Notes: a model not told the origin generated them from the letters alone. Positions 41,355-51,601 are shown, numbered from the stretch's first letter. The stretch is DNA of 64,000 nucleotides from Stutzerimonas stutzeri (GCA_019056435.1 CP077641.1:3162001-3226000); one strand, 5' to 3'. A program made the numbers and translations.

Positions 41355-41450
41355 CAGCGACATTTCAGCGCTATCACATTGCCCGGCCTCGTGCCGGGCA
41401 TTGTCATTGAGCCCCACGAGAGGGGCAGTCATCGAGGTGGCAGTAAAGGC

Positions 41451-42194
41451 ATGCAGCTCAGGTTCGAGAACGTAGACAAGCAATTCGGGCAATTGGAAGT
41501 CATCAAGGGTTTCAGTGGCGAGTTTGCCCAGGGTGAGTTAGTCGCCTTGGTGGGGCCCTCCGGCTGTGGCAAGTCCACCTTGCTGCATCTGGTTGCCGGC
41601 CTGGAGAACCCGACCGCCGGGCAGGTGCTGGCCGACGGCAAGCGTATCCCGGGGCCAAGCCCCAGCCGTACCCTGGTGTTTCAGGAGCACGCGCTATACC
41701 CCTGGCTCAGCCTGCAGGCCAATGTGGCCATGGCACTCGAGCTCCAGGGGGTCTCCAAGGCAAGCGCATTCGAACAGGCCCGGGCCTGGTTGGCACGGGT
41801 AAGCCTCGAAGGCTTCGAGCATTATTACCCGCACCAGGTCTCGGGTGGCATGCGCCAGCGTACCGCGCTGGCCCGTGCCTTCATCGCCAAGCCCGAAGTG
41901 CTACTGCTGGATGAGCCTTTCGGCGCGCTCGACGCACTGACGCGCATGGCGCTTCAGGATGTGTTGCGCGAACTGATCGACGAACATCAGCCAACCGTCC
42001 TGCTGGTGACCCACGACGTGGACGAGGCGCTCTACCTGGCCGACCACATCTTGGTGTTCAGCGCACGTCCGGCACGGGTGCTGAAAACCTTCAATTTCAC
42101 GCACTGCGAGAAAAGCCACGATCTGTCCGAGTTTGCAGCAGAGCGACGCGAGATTCTCCGCCTGTTGGGCATCAAGACCGAGGTGGGGCACTGA
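41451..42194 (+). CDS. ABC transporter ATPase, SsuB/TauB-like
   Basis: A 247-residue ATPase of the nitrate/sulfonate/taurine importer group. Walker A GPSGCGKSTLL near residue 36, Q-loop FQEHALYPWLS, signature SGGMRQRTALARAF near residue 130, Walker B VLLLDEPFGALD and the H-loop LLVTHDVDEALYLAD are all present, so it should be active. ATG 41451 starts MQLRFENVDKQFG, the family N-terminus; the open frame begins 72 bases earlier. It overlaps the permease gene by one base. Confidence 0.92.
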   Translation: MQLRFENVDKQFGQLEVIKGFSGEFAQGELVALVGPSGCGKSTLLHLVAGLENPTAGQVLADGKRIPGPSPSRTLVFQEHALYPWLSLQANVAMALELQGVSKASAFEQARAWLARVSLEGFEHYYPHQVSGGMRQRTALARAFIAKPEVLLLDEPFGALDALTRMALQDVLRELIDEHQPTVLLVTHDVDEALYLADHILVFSARPARVLKTFNFTHCEKSHDLSEFAAERREILRLLGIKTEVGH

Positions 42195-42967
42195 TGAGCC
42201 AGGGACGTCGTTTAACCGGTCCGAAAAAGTACCTTGCGGTCGTTCTGGCCGTAGCCTTCATTCTGCTTATCTGGCAGGCCGCTGCGTGGAGCATGCCTGC
42301 TTTCCTCATGCCGGGCATTCCCACCGTGTTCGAGCGCCTGCTTGCGACGGTTCAGGAACCGGAGTTTCGTGACGGGTTGTATGGCAGCATGAGCCGCCTG
42401 GGCAGCGGCTACAGCTTTGCCTTGCTGTTCGGCATCGGCTTCGGTCTGGTCGGTGGGGTGCTGTTTTTCTTCCGCGAAATCCTTCGCTCGGCAATTGTCA
42501 TCCTCCAGTCGATTCCGTCGATCGCCTGGGTTCCGTTGTTTCTGATTGTGATGGGCTTCGGCAATCTGCCGATCATCGTTGTGGTCGCACTGGCGGCCTT
42601 CTTCCCGATGGCCCTGTCGGTGATGAACGCAACCGAGAGCGTTCAGCCCGTTCATGTTTCGGCGGCTCGCGTCATGGGCGCGTCGCGTTGGCAGTTGCTC
42701 AAGCGTGTCTATCTGCCAGCCGTGATGCCGGAACTGATCACCGGCGCGCAACTGGCGTTTGGCAATGCCTGGCGCGCGCTGATCTCCGCCGAGATGCTCA
42801 TAGGCTTCGGTCAGGGATTGGGTCGCTCGCTGGCTTATTCGGGTGAGATTGCCGACATGACCGGGGTGATGATGAACATCCTGGTCATCGCGATTCTGGC
42901 CACGATCATCGATCAGGTCGTGTTGGAAAAATTCAAGCAACGGATGCTCCGCTACCAGTACGTGTGA
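42194..42967 (+). CDS. ABC transporter permease, SsuC/TauC-like
   Basis: A 257-residue inner membrane permease of about six helices. The EAA loop that contacts the ATPase reads VSAARVMGASRWQLLKRVYL, continuing into LPAVMPELITGAQ. The first helix is LAVVLAVAFILLIWQAAAW. It should form a homodimer with two copies of the ATPase encoded just upstream. ATG 42194 overlaps the ATPase stop (TGATG), so their synthesis is coupled. Confidence 0.92.
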   Translation: MSQGRRLTGPKKYLAVVLAVAFILLIWQAAAWSMPAFLMPGIPTVFERLLATVQEPEFRDGLYGSMSRLGSGYSFALLFGIGFGLVGGVLFFFREILRSAIVILQSIPSIAWVPLFLIVMGFGNLPIIVVVALAAFFPMALSVMNATESVQPVHVSAARVMGASRWQLLKRVYLPAVMPELITGAQLAFGNAWRALISAEMLIGFGQGLGRSLAYSGEIADMTGVMMNILVIAILATIIDQVVLEKFKQRMLRYQYV

Positions 42968-42979
42968 GGAGGATGCCGC

Positions 42980-43681
42980 GTGTTCAAGCATGCTGCTTGG
43001 CTGACGTTGACCTTGGCACTGGTGCCTTGCGCCGCAATGGCGGAGCCGGTCCGCGTAGCGCTCACAGGCGACTATCGGCCACTCACGGCCAGCGAAGGCG
43101 AGGGGCCCGAAGAGGGCTTCGAGGCGGGCCTGGTCGCCATGCTGACGGAGGGTGGCTCGTTTCACTTGGGGGACCGGGCCAGCGCCGACTGGCGCCTCGG
43201 CGTCGGGGAGACAGGCGCGACCTATTATGCCAGCGAGGCGGCGGCCTTGACCGCCACGGAAAACGGCACCAAGGATTGGTCCGCGCTGGCAGGACAGACG
43301 TTCTGCATCCGTGCGGGTAGCCCATATGAAGCGGCCGTAGAGGCGCGCTTCGGCGCCGCGGCGCGCCGTTATCCCAGCACCGCGCAGGCGCTGATCGGAC
43401 TCAAACTGGGCGAGTGCAGCGCCGTCGTCGATGATCGTGTGTTGCTTGAGAACATCGCTGGGCTGCCGGAATGGCGGCGCTACAACCGCCTGTTGCCGCC
43501 TCTGGACGACGTGCGGGTGAGATTGCAGGTGGCCGCCAGGGAGCCGAGTCAGCAGCAAGCTGTGGATGAGGCGATTCGCACCTGGCAAATGGACGGAAGG
43601 CTGGCAGAGTTGACGCAGCATTGGATCGACGAAGTGGCGTTCCAGGCCTATGTGCTGGCCGACACGCTGGATTGCCATTGA
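42980..43681 (+). CDS. Second periplasmic binding protein, SBP_bac_3-like
   Basis: A 233-residue exported protein (signal peptide MFKHAAWLTLTLALVPCAAMA, cut before EPVRVALTGDY). It resembles the extracellular solute-binding family 3 by its short size, the GDYRPLTASEG start, the LAGQTFCIRAGSPYEAAV hinge, and the VVDDRVLLENIAGLPEWRR and QQAVDEAIRTWQMDGRLAELTQHWI segments. This family is not the one of the first gene in the operon. The start is GTG 42980, 13 bases after the permease stop, with GAGGA upstream. It may act as a sensor, as a second ligand receptor, or in a different reaction; I cannot tell which. Confidence 0.75.
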   Translation: MFKHAAWLTLTLALVPCAAMAEPVRVALTGDYRPLTASEGEGPEEGFEAGLVAMLTEGGSFHLGDRASADWRLGVGETGATYYASEAAALTATENGTKDWSALAGQTFCIRAGSPYEAAVEARFGAAARRYPSTAQALIGLKLGECSAVVDDRVLLENIAGLPEWRRYNRLLPPLDDVRVRLQVAAREPSQQQAVDEAIRTWQMDGRLAELTQHWIDEVAFQAYVLADTLDCH

Positions 43682-43693
43682 CGCGGGTGGCAG

Positions 43694-44332
43694 TCACTCG
43701 GCCGCGATGACGTCGGGCAATGCCTCACGAAGCCCGTCGAGATTCAAGGGCGCCCGGATATGTCCGCGCAAGGTCCCGTCAGGGCCGATGATCGCGATGT
43801 TGCCGCTGTGGCTGACGTTGTAGTTGCCTTCGCTGCGGCCGGCCGGGACGAAGGGCAAGCCAAGTGATCTGGACAGCTGCTGCAAGGTATCCATGGTTCC
43901 GGTGAGCCCCTTGAAGCCCGCACGGTAGTAGCTCAAGTAACTTTTCAGCTTGTCGGGCGTGTCGCGTGCCGGATCGGCGGTGACCATTACCAACTGCAGC
44001 TGGTCTCGCGTATCGGCAGGCAGTGACCTGAGCAACCGGCGCACATCGCTGAGTGTGGTGGGGCAGACGTCCGGGCAGAAGGTGAATCCGAAGAAGATCA
44101 GATGCCAGCGGTCAAGGAGCTGTTCGGTCGTGAAGCGCTGCCCCTGTTCGTCTATCAGCTCAAGCGCGGGAAGGCTGCGCTCCCGGGGCAACAATAAAAG
44201 ATTCGCCTGGTCGAGTAGCCTGTTGCGGTCGAGGGCCAGAGCCGGGGTTGAGAGGACCAGCAAGCCGGCCAGCACGATGCCCAATACGGGCGCAACTCGT
44301 GCGCTCTGCTTTCGCTCGGTGCCGCCTCGCAT
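43694..44332 (-). CDS. SCO1/SenC family copper chaperone
   Basis: SCO proteins deliver copper to cytochrome oxidase or reduce its thiols. The 212-residue product has an N-terminal membrane anchor (VLGIVLAGLLVLSTPALAL) and a thioredoxin-fold domain with the copper-binding FTFCPDVCPTTLSD (CxxxC) near residue 95 and the His ligand in NVSHSGNIAIIGPDG. ATG 44332 is chosen; a TTG at 44344 would overlap the apt stop by four bases. The gene is tail-to-tail with the ABC operon and downstream of apt. The cbb3 oxidase genes in this window are plausible clients. Confidence 0.88.
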   Translation of the reverse strand: MRGGTERKQSARVAPVLGIVLAGLLVLSTPALALDRNRLLDQANLLLLPRERSLPALELIDEQGQRFTTEQLLDRWHLIFFGFTFCPDVCPTTLSDVRRLLRSLPADTRDQLQLVMVTADPARDTPDKLKSYLSYYRAGFKGLTGTMDTLQQLSRSLGLPFVPAGRSEGNYNVSHSGNIAIIGPDGTLRGHIRAPLNLDGLREALPDVIAAE

Positions 44333-44340
44333 CGCTTTCG

Positions 44341-44889
44341 TCAACGCTCGTTGAGCGTGAAAGCGGTGAGCGTGAAGGTGGGAATGCCCATATCCTGCAG
44401 CTTGCGCGTACCCCCGAGTTCAGGCAGGTCGATGATCGCGGCCGCCTCGTGGATTCGTGCGCCCATGCGTCTGACCAGCTGTGCGGCGGCGACCAGAGTG
44501 CCGCCGGTTGCGATGAGGTCGTCGAGCAGCAGGACGGAATCGCCCTCGCAGAGGCTGTCCGCGTGGACCTCGAGAAAGGCTTCGCCGTACTCGGTGCGAT
44601 AGGACTCTTCCAGCACGTCCGCCGGCAGTTTGCCTTTCTTGCGGAACAGAATGAGCGGGCGGTTGAGCTCATAGGCGATGATCGAGCCGATGATGAAGCC
44701 GCGGGCATCGAGCGCACCCACGTGCGTGAAGTCCGTTTCCACGTAGCGCTGGATCAGGCTATCGGCGACCATCCGCAGTGCCTTGGGCGACTGCAGCAGC
44801 GGTGTGATGTCCCTGAAGATCACGCCCTTGCTGGGAAAGTCCGGCACAGGGCGAATCAGCGTCTTGATCGAAAATTCATCGAAAATCAT
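44341..44889 (-). CDS. apt: Adenine phosphoribosyltransferase
   Basis: Apt makes AMP from adenine and PRPP, and so recycles the adenine released from methylthioadenosine. The 182-residue product has the family start [17 protein letters not shown], the [18 protein letters not shown] segment and the PRPP-binding loop [14 protein letters not shown] near residue 125. It lies between the SCO gene and anr, the normal order in pseudomonads. It overlaps the TTG alternative start of the SCO gene by four bases. ATG 44889 is 15 bases from the anr stop. Confidence 0.96.
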   Translation of the reverse strand: MIFDEFSIKTLIRPVPDFPSKGVIFRDITPLLQSPKALRMVADSLIQRYVETDFTHVGALDARGFIIGSIIAYELNRPLILFRKKGKLPADVLEESYRTEYGEAFLEVHADSLCEGDSVLLLDDLIATGGTLVAAAQLVRRMGARIHEAAAIIDLPELGGTRKLQDMGIPTFTLTAFTLNER

Positions 44890-44904
44890 GGGTGCTCCAG
44901 AGCG

Positions 44905-45639
44905 TCAGGCATCCATGTTGCCGCCAGCGAGGGCGCACAGGCGAATGGAATCCAGGATGCGGACCTCCTTGCCTTCGGCCTCGATAAGGCCGTTCGCCTG
45001 GAAGCGTGTGAACACGCGTGACACGGTTTCGACCGCGAGCCCAAGGTAGCTGCCGATCTCGTTGCGCGACATGGGCAGACGGAACTGATTCGCGGAAAAG
45101 CCACGCGCGCTGAAGCGGGCCGAAAGGTTGATCAGGAATGTGGCGATGCGCTCGTCGGCAGTTTTCTTCGACAGCAGCATCATCATTTGCTGATCGTCAC
45201 GTATCTCGCGGCTCATGATGCGCATCAGTTGGCGGCGCAACTGGGGCAACATGACACTCAGTTCATCCAGGCGCTCGAACGGAATCTCGCAGACCGATGT
45301 GGTTTCCAGCGCCTGGGCGGAGACCGGGTAGGTCTCGGTATCCATGCCGGACAGCCCGACCATCTCGCTTGGCAGGTGAAATCCGGTGATCTGTTCCTCG
45401 CCGGCGTCAGTGACGCTGAAGGTGCGCAAGGCGCCGGAGCGGATGGCGAATACGGAGCTGAAGCCGTCGCCCTGGCGGAACAGCATTTCCCCCTTCTTCA
45501 ACGGACGACCCCGCTTGACGATCTCGTCCAGCGCATCCATGTCCTGCATGTTCAGCGAGAGTGGTAGGCACAGACCGGACAGGCTGCAATCCTTGCAGTG
45601 GGCTTGCCGCTGCGTGCGGACCTTGATCGACTCGGGCAT
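44905..45639 (-). CDS. anr: Anr, FNR-type oxygen-sensing transcriptional regulator
   Basis: Anr is the Fnr homologue of pseudomonads; its oxygen-labile 4Fe-4S cluster controls anaerobic and microaerobic genes. The 244-residue product has the cluster Cys in [11 protein letters not shown] (residues 15, 18 and 24) and Cys117 in TTSVCEIP. A cNMP-like sensory domain with a long dimer helix follows, then a helix-turn-helix with the E-x-x-S-R contact residues in [12 protein letters not shown] near residue 210. Boxes of the TTGAT-N4-ATCAA type are found before hemN and before the upstream cbb3 operon. The gene sits 110 bases from hemN, transcribed the same way. Confidence 0.96.
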   Translation of the reverse strand: MPESIKVRTQRQAHCKDCSLSGLCLPLSLNMQDMDALDEIVKRGRPLKKGEMLFRQGDGFSSVFAIRSGALRTFSVTDAGEEQITGFHLPSEMVGLSGMDTETYPVSAQALETTSVCEIPFERLDELSVMLPQLRRQLMRIMSREIRDDQQMMMLLSKKTADERIATFLINLSARFSARGFSANQFRLPMSRNEIGSYLGLAVETVSRVFTRFQANGLIEAEGKEVRILDSIRLCALAGGNMDA

Positions 45640-45748
45640 CGGGGGATTCCTGGAAAGCCTTACGTGGCAAGCAAGATTAACTCAGGAGCCGGGCAAGTCC
45701 AATTGGCAGCGGGGTCGCAGGGCGCACGATCCGCTGACCGACCGTTCC

Positions 45749-47131
45749 CTAGATGACCCGCGAGAACCGGCTCTGCGCATGCTCCGGCAGGTAATGGTCG
45801 AACTGCATGCAGATCGCGCGGACCAGTAAACGTCCGGCAGGCAGCACCACGAGGATATTGCCGCCGAGCAGGATGAGGCCGTCGGCGGCCATTTGCTCCA
45901 GGCCCGGCCAGGCGTCTTGGAAGTAGTCGCGGAAGCGGATCCTGAAGCAGGCTTCGATCTGGTCGAAATGGACCTCGAAGTCGCAGACCAGGCGCTGGAT
46001 CACCTCGCGTCGAATGCGATCGTCTTCATTGCAGCGCAGGCCTCGGGACGTGGCGAGCTGATCCTGGTCCAGCGACTGCTGGTAGAGCGTGATGTCGCTG
46101 TGGTTCTGGCAGAACAGATCGCCGATTTGGCTGATGGCGGATACGCCAAGGCCGATCAGGTCGCAATGGCCGTGCGTGGTGTAGCCTTGGAAGTTGCGCT
46201 GTAGCGTACCGTCTTCCTGGGCCATGGCCAGTTCGTCATCAGGCAAGGCGAAGTGGTCCATGCCGATGTAGCGGTAGCCGGCGTCGGCCAAGCGTTCGAC
46301 GCTTTCCTGCAACATGCGCAGCTTGTCGCCGGGCGCGGGCAGGTCTAGCGGATCGATGCGCCGTTGTGCCATGAAGCGCTCGGGAAGATGTGCGTAGTTG
46401 AACACCGATATGCGGTCGGGCTGCAGGTCGATCACCGCATCGAGGGTCTGTGCGAAGCGCGCCGGGGTCTGGCGCGGCAAGCCGTAGATCAGATCCACGT
46501 TGATGGAGCGATATTGGAGCGTGCGGGCCGCCTCGACGATGGTCTGAGTCTGTTCGAACGTTTGCATGCGGTTCACGGCAAGCTGGACGTCTGGGTCCAG
46601 GTCCTGGACACCGATGCTGACGCGGTTGAAGCCCAGTTCGCGAAGCAGGCCCATGGTCGGCCAGTCGGCTTCGCGCGGGTCGATTTCGATGCTGAAATCG
46701 CCGTGATCGTCATCCTGCAGATTGAAGTGGCGCCGCAGGTGGGCCATCAGCTTGCGCAATTCGTCATGGCTCAGGAAGGTGGGCGTCCCGCCACCAAAAT
46801 GCAGTTGTTCGACGCGTTGCTCCGGCGCCAAGTGGCAGGCGATCAGCTCGATTTCCCGCTCGAGGCGTTCGAGGTAGGGCAAGGCGCGCCCGCGGTCCTT
46901 CGTGATGACCTTGTTGCAACCGCAGTAAAAACAGATGTTCGCGCAGAACGGTACGTGCACGTAGAGCGACAGCGGGCGGTGAGCCTGACGGCTGCTGCGC
47001 AGGGCGGCCAGCAGGTCGAACGAACCCACGGTGCCGTTGAACTGGAGCGCAGTCGGATAGGATGTGTAGCGCGGCCCGGCCTGATCGTAGCGACGTATCA
47101 GGTCGGTGTTCCAGCGGACGGCGTCGAGCAT
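45749..47131 (-). CDS. hemN: Oxygen-independent coproporphyrinogen III oxidase
   Basis: A radical-SAM enzyme that decarboxylates coproporphyrinogen III to protoporphyrinogen IX without oxygen. The 460-residue length is typical. The cluster motif [10 protein letters not shown] supplies Cys63, Cys67 and Cys70 with a further Cys72; the N-terminus has [15 protein letters not shown]; then [11 protein letters not shown] and the HemN-specific ERFMAQRRI and [11 protein letters not shown] motifs. ATG 47131 fits the family start ([16 protein letters not shown]). An Anr-type box lies 62 bases upstream, consistent with induction at low oxygen, when haem for the cbb3 oxidases is needed. Confidence 0.96.
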   Translation of the reverse strand: MLDAVRWNTDLIRRYDQAGPRYTSYPTALQFNGTVGSFDLLAALRSSRQAHRPLSLYVHVPFCANICFYCGCNKVITKDRGRALPYLERLEREIELIACHLAPEQRVEQLHFGGGTPTFLSHDELRKLMAHLRRHFNLQDDDHGDFSIEIDPREADWPTMGLLRELGFNRVSIGVQDLDPDVQLAVNRMQTFEQTQTIVEAARTLQYRSINVDLIYGLPRQTPARFAQTLDAVIDLQPDRISVFNYAHLPERFMAQRRIDPLDLPAPGDKLRMLQESVERLADAGYRYIGMDHFALPDDELAMAQEDGTLQRNFQGYTTHGHCDLIGLGVSAISQIGDLFCQNHSDITLYQQSLDQDQLATSRGLRCNEDDRIRREVIQRLVCDFEVHFDQIEACFRIRFRDYFQDAWPGLEQMAADGLILLGGNILVVLPAGRLLVRAICMQFDHYLPEHAQSRFSRVI

Positions 47132-47192
47132 CTTGGATTCTCGGTGTTGACTGCAGTGGTCCGGATTCTAGGGGGCGTGCCATCGCACAGAC

Positions 47193-47206
47193 TTGACCTG
47201 TATCAA
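47193..47206. promoter_or_regulatory. Anr/FNR box between hemN and nadE
   Basis: TTGACCTGTATCAA matches TTGAT-N4-ATCAA at nine of ten positions. Its centre lies 68 bases before the hemN ATG and 131 bases before the nadE ATG, so hemN is the likelier target. Confidence 0.8.
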
Positions 47207-47329
47207 GCCGGCCCGGAGGCAGCGGAGGGGTGCAAGACGAGCGGCAGATCGGAGAAGATTTATTCCGGCAAATGTGGTCGGATTGCCAGAGCAGGTTTTC
47301 TACGCATCGACCCAACAGGAGAACAGTTC

Positions 47330-48157
47330 ATGCATAGCCGCCAGCAAGAGATCGCTGCCGCACTTGGCGTCCGCCCGCCGTTCGACGGCGCTCAATCCAT
47401 CCAGGCCGAAATCGACCGCCGTGTTTCCTTCATCCAGGCCTGCCTACGTGACTCCGGAATGAAAACGCTGGTGCTCGGCATCAGCGGTGGTGTCGATTCG
47501 ACGACGGCCGGCATGCTCGCGCAGCGGGCGGTCGAAGGCATGCGCGCCGCGGGGGAGGGCGACGATTACCGGTTCATCGCTGTCCGTCTGCCGTATCAGG
47601 TCCAGCATGACGAGGACGAAGCACAGCTGGCTGTCGACACGATCAAGCCGGACGAGTGCCATACCGTGAACATCGGCGCTGCGGTCCAGGGCTTGTCACG
47701 CGCGACCGAAGCGCTCGACGCGCTCGATCCCAGCGCCCGGGACTTCGTGCTGGGCAACACCAAGGCGCGGATGCGCATGGTGGCGCAGTACACCATCGCC
47801 AACGCCCGTCAAGGCTTGGTCATCGGTACAGACCATGCGGCGGAAGCGGTGATGGGATTTTTCACCAAGTTCGGTGACGGTGCCTGTGACCTGACGCCCC
47901 TGGCTGGGCTGGTCAAGCGCCAGGTGCGTGCCATCGCTGCGGCGCTCGGTGCGCCGGAGCGGCTGGTCAAGAAGGTGCCGACCGCCGATCTGGAAGAGCT
48001 CTCGCCCGGCAAGCCGGACGAAGACGCACATGGGGTGAGTTATCAGCAGATCGATGATTTTCTGCAGGGTCAGGACATCGACGAGGAAGCGGCTCGCATC
48101 ATTGTCGACGCCTACGACAAGACCGCCCACAAGCGCCAGTTGCCGAAGGAGCCCTGA
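47330..48157 (+). CDS. nadE: NH3-dependent NAD+ synthetase
   Basis: NadE amidates nicotinic acid adenine dinucleotide to NAD, using ammonia. The 275-residue product has the pyrophosphatase loop [16 protein letters not shown] near residue 48, then [36 protein letters not shown] and the C-terminal [19 protein letters not shown]. There is no N-terminal glutaminase domain, so it uses free ammonia. The start ATG 47330 follows AACAGGAGAA; the open frame extends about 960 bases further to the left but that part is antisense to hemN. It converges on the gene at 48172. Confidence 0.95.
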   Translation: MHSRQQEIAAALGVRPPFDGAQSIQAEIDRRVSFIQACLRDSGMKTLVLGISGGVDSTTAGMLAQRAVEGMRAAGEGDDYRFIAVRLPYQVQHDEDEAQLAVDTIKPDECHTVNIGAAVQGLSRATEALDALDPSARDFVLGNTKARMRMVAQYTIANARQGLVIGTDHAAEAVMGFFTKFGDGACDLTPLAGLVKRQVRAIAAALGAPERLVKKVPTADLEELSPGKPDEDAHGVSYQQIDDFLQGQDIDEEAARIIVDAYDKTAHKRQLPKEP

Positions 48158-48171
48158 GGCGATCGGCCCGG

Positions 48172-48909
48172 TCAGTGGTGATGCAGTTGAGCCGGCGTGC
48201 CCTGCGCCTGACTTCCTGCACCACCGCCGTGCCCCATCAGCCAATGCTGATGCGGGCCGGGAAGTGTCCAGAGGCCGAACAGGATGACCATGACGCCACC
48301 CAGCATCCGCACGTTGCGCTTTCGCAGCAGAGCGGTAATCCGCTCGGCGGCGAGCCCGGTCGCGAGCAGCACGGGCCAGGTGCCGACACCAAAGGCCAAC
48401 ATCAGCAGCGCGCTCTCGAGGGCATCGCCTTGACTGGCTGACCACAGCAATGTGCTGTAGACCAGTCCGCAGGGTAGCCACCCCCAGAGAGTGCCCAGCA
48501 AGAGCGCCTGAGGCAGATTGCGAACCGGCATCAGGCGGCTCGCGACGGGCTGGATGCGCTTCCATAGACCGCGACCCAACGCTTCCACCCGGGTCAAGCC
48601 ATTCCACCAGCCGGCCAGATACAGCCCCATGCTGATCAAAAGCAGAGCGGCGACGACACGCAGGGCCATGGCGGCCGGACTGCTCGCGACAGCCCAGCCT
48701 GCCAGACCGATGAGCAAGCCGGCCGTGGCGTAGCTCAGCACGCGCCCCAGGTTGTAGGCGACCAGCAGGCGCAACCGCCGTGTACGCTGCTCGGGCGGGA
48801 TTGCCATTGTCAGTGCACCCATCAACCCGCCGCACATACCCAGACAATGCCCGCCGCCAAGCAGGCCGAGCACGAACGCCGATAACAGCAAGGGCAGCAG
48901 ATCAATCAC
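48172..48909 (-). CDS. DsbD-like/TauE-SafE membrane protein beside cco assembly genes
   Basis: A 245-residue membrane protein of about six helices. It carries two Cys-containing segments inside helices, GGGHCLGMCGGLMGAL near residue 18 and GWLPCGLVYSTLLW, which is typical of the sulfite-exporter-annotated DsbD_2 subgroup found downstream of ccoS. The C-terminus is rich in His and Gly (HQHWLMGHGGG, LHHH), suggesting metal binding. The start is GTG 48909, which overlaps the ccoS stop by eight bases. A role in copper or thiol handling for cbb3 oxidase assembly is inferred from position and motifs. Confidence 0.78.
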   Translation of the reverse strand: MIDLLPLLLSAFVLGLLGGGHCLGMCGGLMGALTMAIPPEQRTRRLRLLVAYNLGRVLSYATAGLLIGLAGWAVASSPAAMALRVVAALLLISMGLYLAGWWNGLTRVEALGRGLWKRIQPVASRLMPVRNLPQALLLGTLWGWLPCGLVYSTLLWSASQGDALESALLMLAFGVGTWPVLLATGLAAERITALLRKRNVRMLGGVMVILFGLWTLPGPHQHWLMGHGGGAGSQAQGTPAQLHHH

Positions 48910-49111
48910 GCGAGGACCGCTCGCTGTCGGTGGGGTGGTCGGCCTGCTCGAGGCCGGCCTTGTGTTTTGGGTCTTCGTCGTCGAACAGAATGCTGTGCGC
49001 TGGGCTGTCGAGGTCGTCGTATTGTCCGCTGTCGACCGCCCAGAAAAAGACCCAGATGGCCAGGGCGACCAGGACAACCGCGACGGGAATCAAAATATAG
49101 AGTGCGGCCAT
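48902..49111 (-). CDS. ccoS: CcoS, cbb3 oxidase maturation protein
   Basis: A 69-residue single-helix protein (YILIPVAVVLVALAIWVFFWAVDSGQYDDLD). The WAVDSGQYDDLD motif after the helix is typical of CcoS, which is needed for cofactor insertion into the cbb3 oxidase. ATG 49111 starts MAALYILIPVAV. It is followed by the DsbD-like gene and preceded by ccoI, in the usual ccoGHIS order. Confidence 0.93.
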   Translation of the reverse strand: MAALYILIPVAVVLVALAIWVFFWAVDSGQYDDLDSPAHSILFDDEDPKHKAGLEQADHPTDSERSSRD

Positions 49112-49134
49112 TGGGGCTCCGTGCTGCGTACAGG

Positions 49135-51596
49135 TCAGTGGGGCGTTGCCGACCATCCTACGCCAGGCGTGTCCGGCTGTCCGTTGCCAGCAGTGGCGGG
49201 GGTGCGGGTCAGGCGCAGCGCGTTCAGGACGACGAGCAGCGAGCTGGCAGACATGCCCAGCGCAGCCCACATCGGCGTGACCCAGCCGATCGCGGCGAAT
49301 GGGAGAATAAGTCCGTTGTAGAGGCTGGCCCAGGCCAGGTTCTCGATGATGATCCGCCTGCTGCGGTGCGCTACGTCGAACGCCTGGACCAGGCCGTCCA
49401 GCCGGTTGGACAGCAGAACGGCATCCGCGCTGGTCTTGGCCAGATCGGTTGCCGAGCCCATCGCAACGCTGATGTCGGCGGCAGCCATGACCGGCACGTC
49501 ATTGACGCCGTCGCCGATCATCAGCACCCGCCGTCCCTCTGCTTGCAGCGCCTGCAGCTGCGTCAGCTTGTCTGCCGGCGTCAGGCCGCCCTGGGCTGTA
49601 TCGAAGTGCAACTGGCGAGCAATGTCGCCAACCATCGGCGAGCTGTCGCCGGAGAGCAGCACCGTCTGCCAGCCGCGCTTGCGACAGGCCTCCAGAAGTC
49701 CTGGCGCATCGTGGCGCAGGCGATCATCGAGCACCAGCCAGGCGAGAGGTCCGAATGCATCGCCAAGCAAGAGCCACTGGCCGTGATCGGCGGGAATGTT
49801 CGGTGCCTGGCCGCCATAACCCGCCGCAACGAAGGCGGGCTGGCCGATGCGCAGGACACGTCCGCCCACCGAGCCCTGCAGGCCGAGGCCGGGTACGCTT
49901 TCCACCGAATCGGCTGCTTGCGGGGCGCGCCCGAAGGCCTTGGCGATGGGGTGTTCGGAGCGATTTTCCAGAGCGGCCGCGAGTTCCAGGCAGGCACTCG
50001 CATCCAGTGAGCCCAGCGGTTGCACGTCGATCAGCGTCAGGCGACCTTCGGTGAGTGTGCCGGTCTTGTCGAAAATCACGGTGTCGATGTGGTTGAGCCC
50101 CTCCAGCACATGGCCGCGTGTAAGCAACAGGCCGAGTTTGTGCAGGGTCCCGGTCGCCGTGGTCAAGGCGGTCGGGGTGGCGAGCGACAATGCGCAGGGG
50201 CAGGTGGCGACCAGCAGTGCGAGGACGATCCAGAAGGCGCGTGCCGGGTCGATCTGCCACCAGATCACGCCCACAACCACGGCCGTGGCCAGCACGATGA
50301 GCAGGAACCATTGCGCCACCCGGTCGGCCAGTTCCGCGAGGCGGGGCTTGTCCGACTGCGCGCGCTCCAGCAGCCGTACGATCGCGGACAGGCGGGTGTC
50401 GTCCCCCAACGCCTCTACCTGGACAACGAGTGCGCCTTCGACATTGAGCGTGCCGGCCGTGACCGGGTCACCGATGCGGCGTGCCTGGGGCAGGTATTCG
50501 CCGGTCAGCACGGATTCGTCGATGCTCGATTGCCCACTGACAATGAGCCCATCTGCCGGAATCAATGCTCCGGGTTGGACCAGCACCCGGTCGCCAACCC
50601 GCAGTTCGCTGAGCAGGATTCGGTCGGTCTGGTCATCGCTCGTCAGGCGCAGACAGGACGCCGGCAGCAGGTTCACGAGCTGGGCTGTCGCTGCGGCCGT
50701 ACGTTCCCGGGCACGGCGCTCGAGGAAACGTCCGGCCAGGAGGAACAGGGCAAACATGCCCACCGCGTCGAAGTACAGCTCACCGGTTCCCGTGATGGTC
50801 GACCAGATGCCGGCGAGGTAGGCGCCGCCAATTGCCAGTGACACGGACACGTCCATGGTCAGGTGTCGGGTGCGCAGGTCGCGTAGGGCGCCCTTGAAGA
50901 AGTCGGTGCAGCAATAAAAGACGATCGGGGTGGTCAGGAGCAGGGCCGTCCAGCGCAGGATGGTCGCCATGCCGGGCGAGAGATCGATGTTGAATTCAGG
51001 CCAGGTCGCCATCGTCGCCATCATGACCTGCATCCACAGCAGTCCGGTGACCCCGAGCTGGCGCATGCTGCGGCGGTTCTCCCGGGCCAGCCGCTCGGCT
51101 GCCTGGTCGGCCTGGTAGGGATGAGCGGCATAGCCGATACGTCTGAGCTCGGCGAGCAGTTCGCTCAAGGACAGCTGGGCATCGCTCCAGCGCACTCGCA
51201 GCCGGTGATTGGAGAGGTTGAGGCTGGCTTCGGCGACACCGTCGAGGCCGCGCAGGTGACGTTCGATGAGCCAGCCACAGGCTGCGCAGCTGATCCCCTC
51301 GATCATCAGCGCCGTGCTGGCGTATTCGCCTTCGTGCTCGACGAAAGGCTCCTGCACGTCCTTGCGGTCATACAGCGACAGTTCCTCGCCAAGCGCCTGG
51401 GGTAGAGCGCCAGGATTGGTTGAGGCATCGCTGCGGTGCAGGTAATAGCTTTGCAGACCGCCCTGAACGATCGCCTCGGCGACAGCCTGGCAACCCGGGC
51501 AGCAGAACACTCGCGTCTGGTCGAGAACGACCGCGCGATGGCTGCTGCCGGCGGGGACCGGCAGGCTGCAGTGATAGCAGGGGTCGGGGTCGCCAT
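49135..51596 (-). CDS. ccoI: CcoI, copper-exporting P1B-type ATPase (frame break near 51581)
   Basis: CcoI is a copper-translocating P-type ATPase needed to supply CuB to cbb3 oxidase. Order of features: N-terminal Cys motifs (CYHCSLP, CCPGCQ), a heavy-metal-associated domain with GISCAACGW, eight membrane helices, the CPC metal site in VATCPCALSLATPTAL, the phosphorylation site DKTGTLTEG near residue 470, and GDGVNDVPVMAAAD. A C is missing at 51580-51583 (G run on plus strand), just inside the start, so the open frame begins at 51510 only; restored, ATG 51596 gives MATPTPCYHCSLPVPAG and a total near 820 residues. It follows ccoH by five bases. Confidence 0.95.
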
Positions 51597-51601
51597 CTAG
51601 G

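Noticed and set aside
46364..47329. Long upstream extension of the nadE frame
   Set aside because: It is antisense to hemN. The NadE family start and ribosome site are at 47330.
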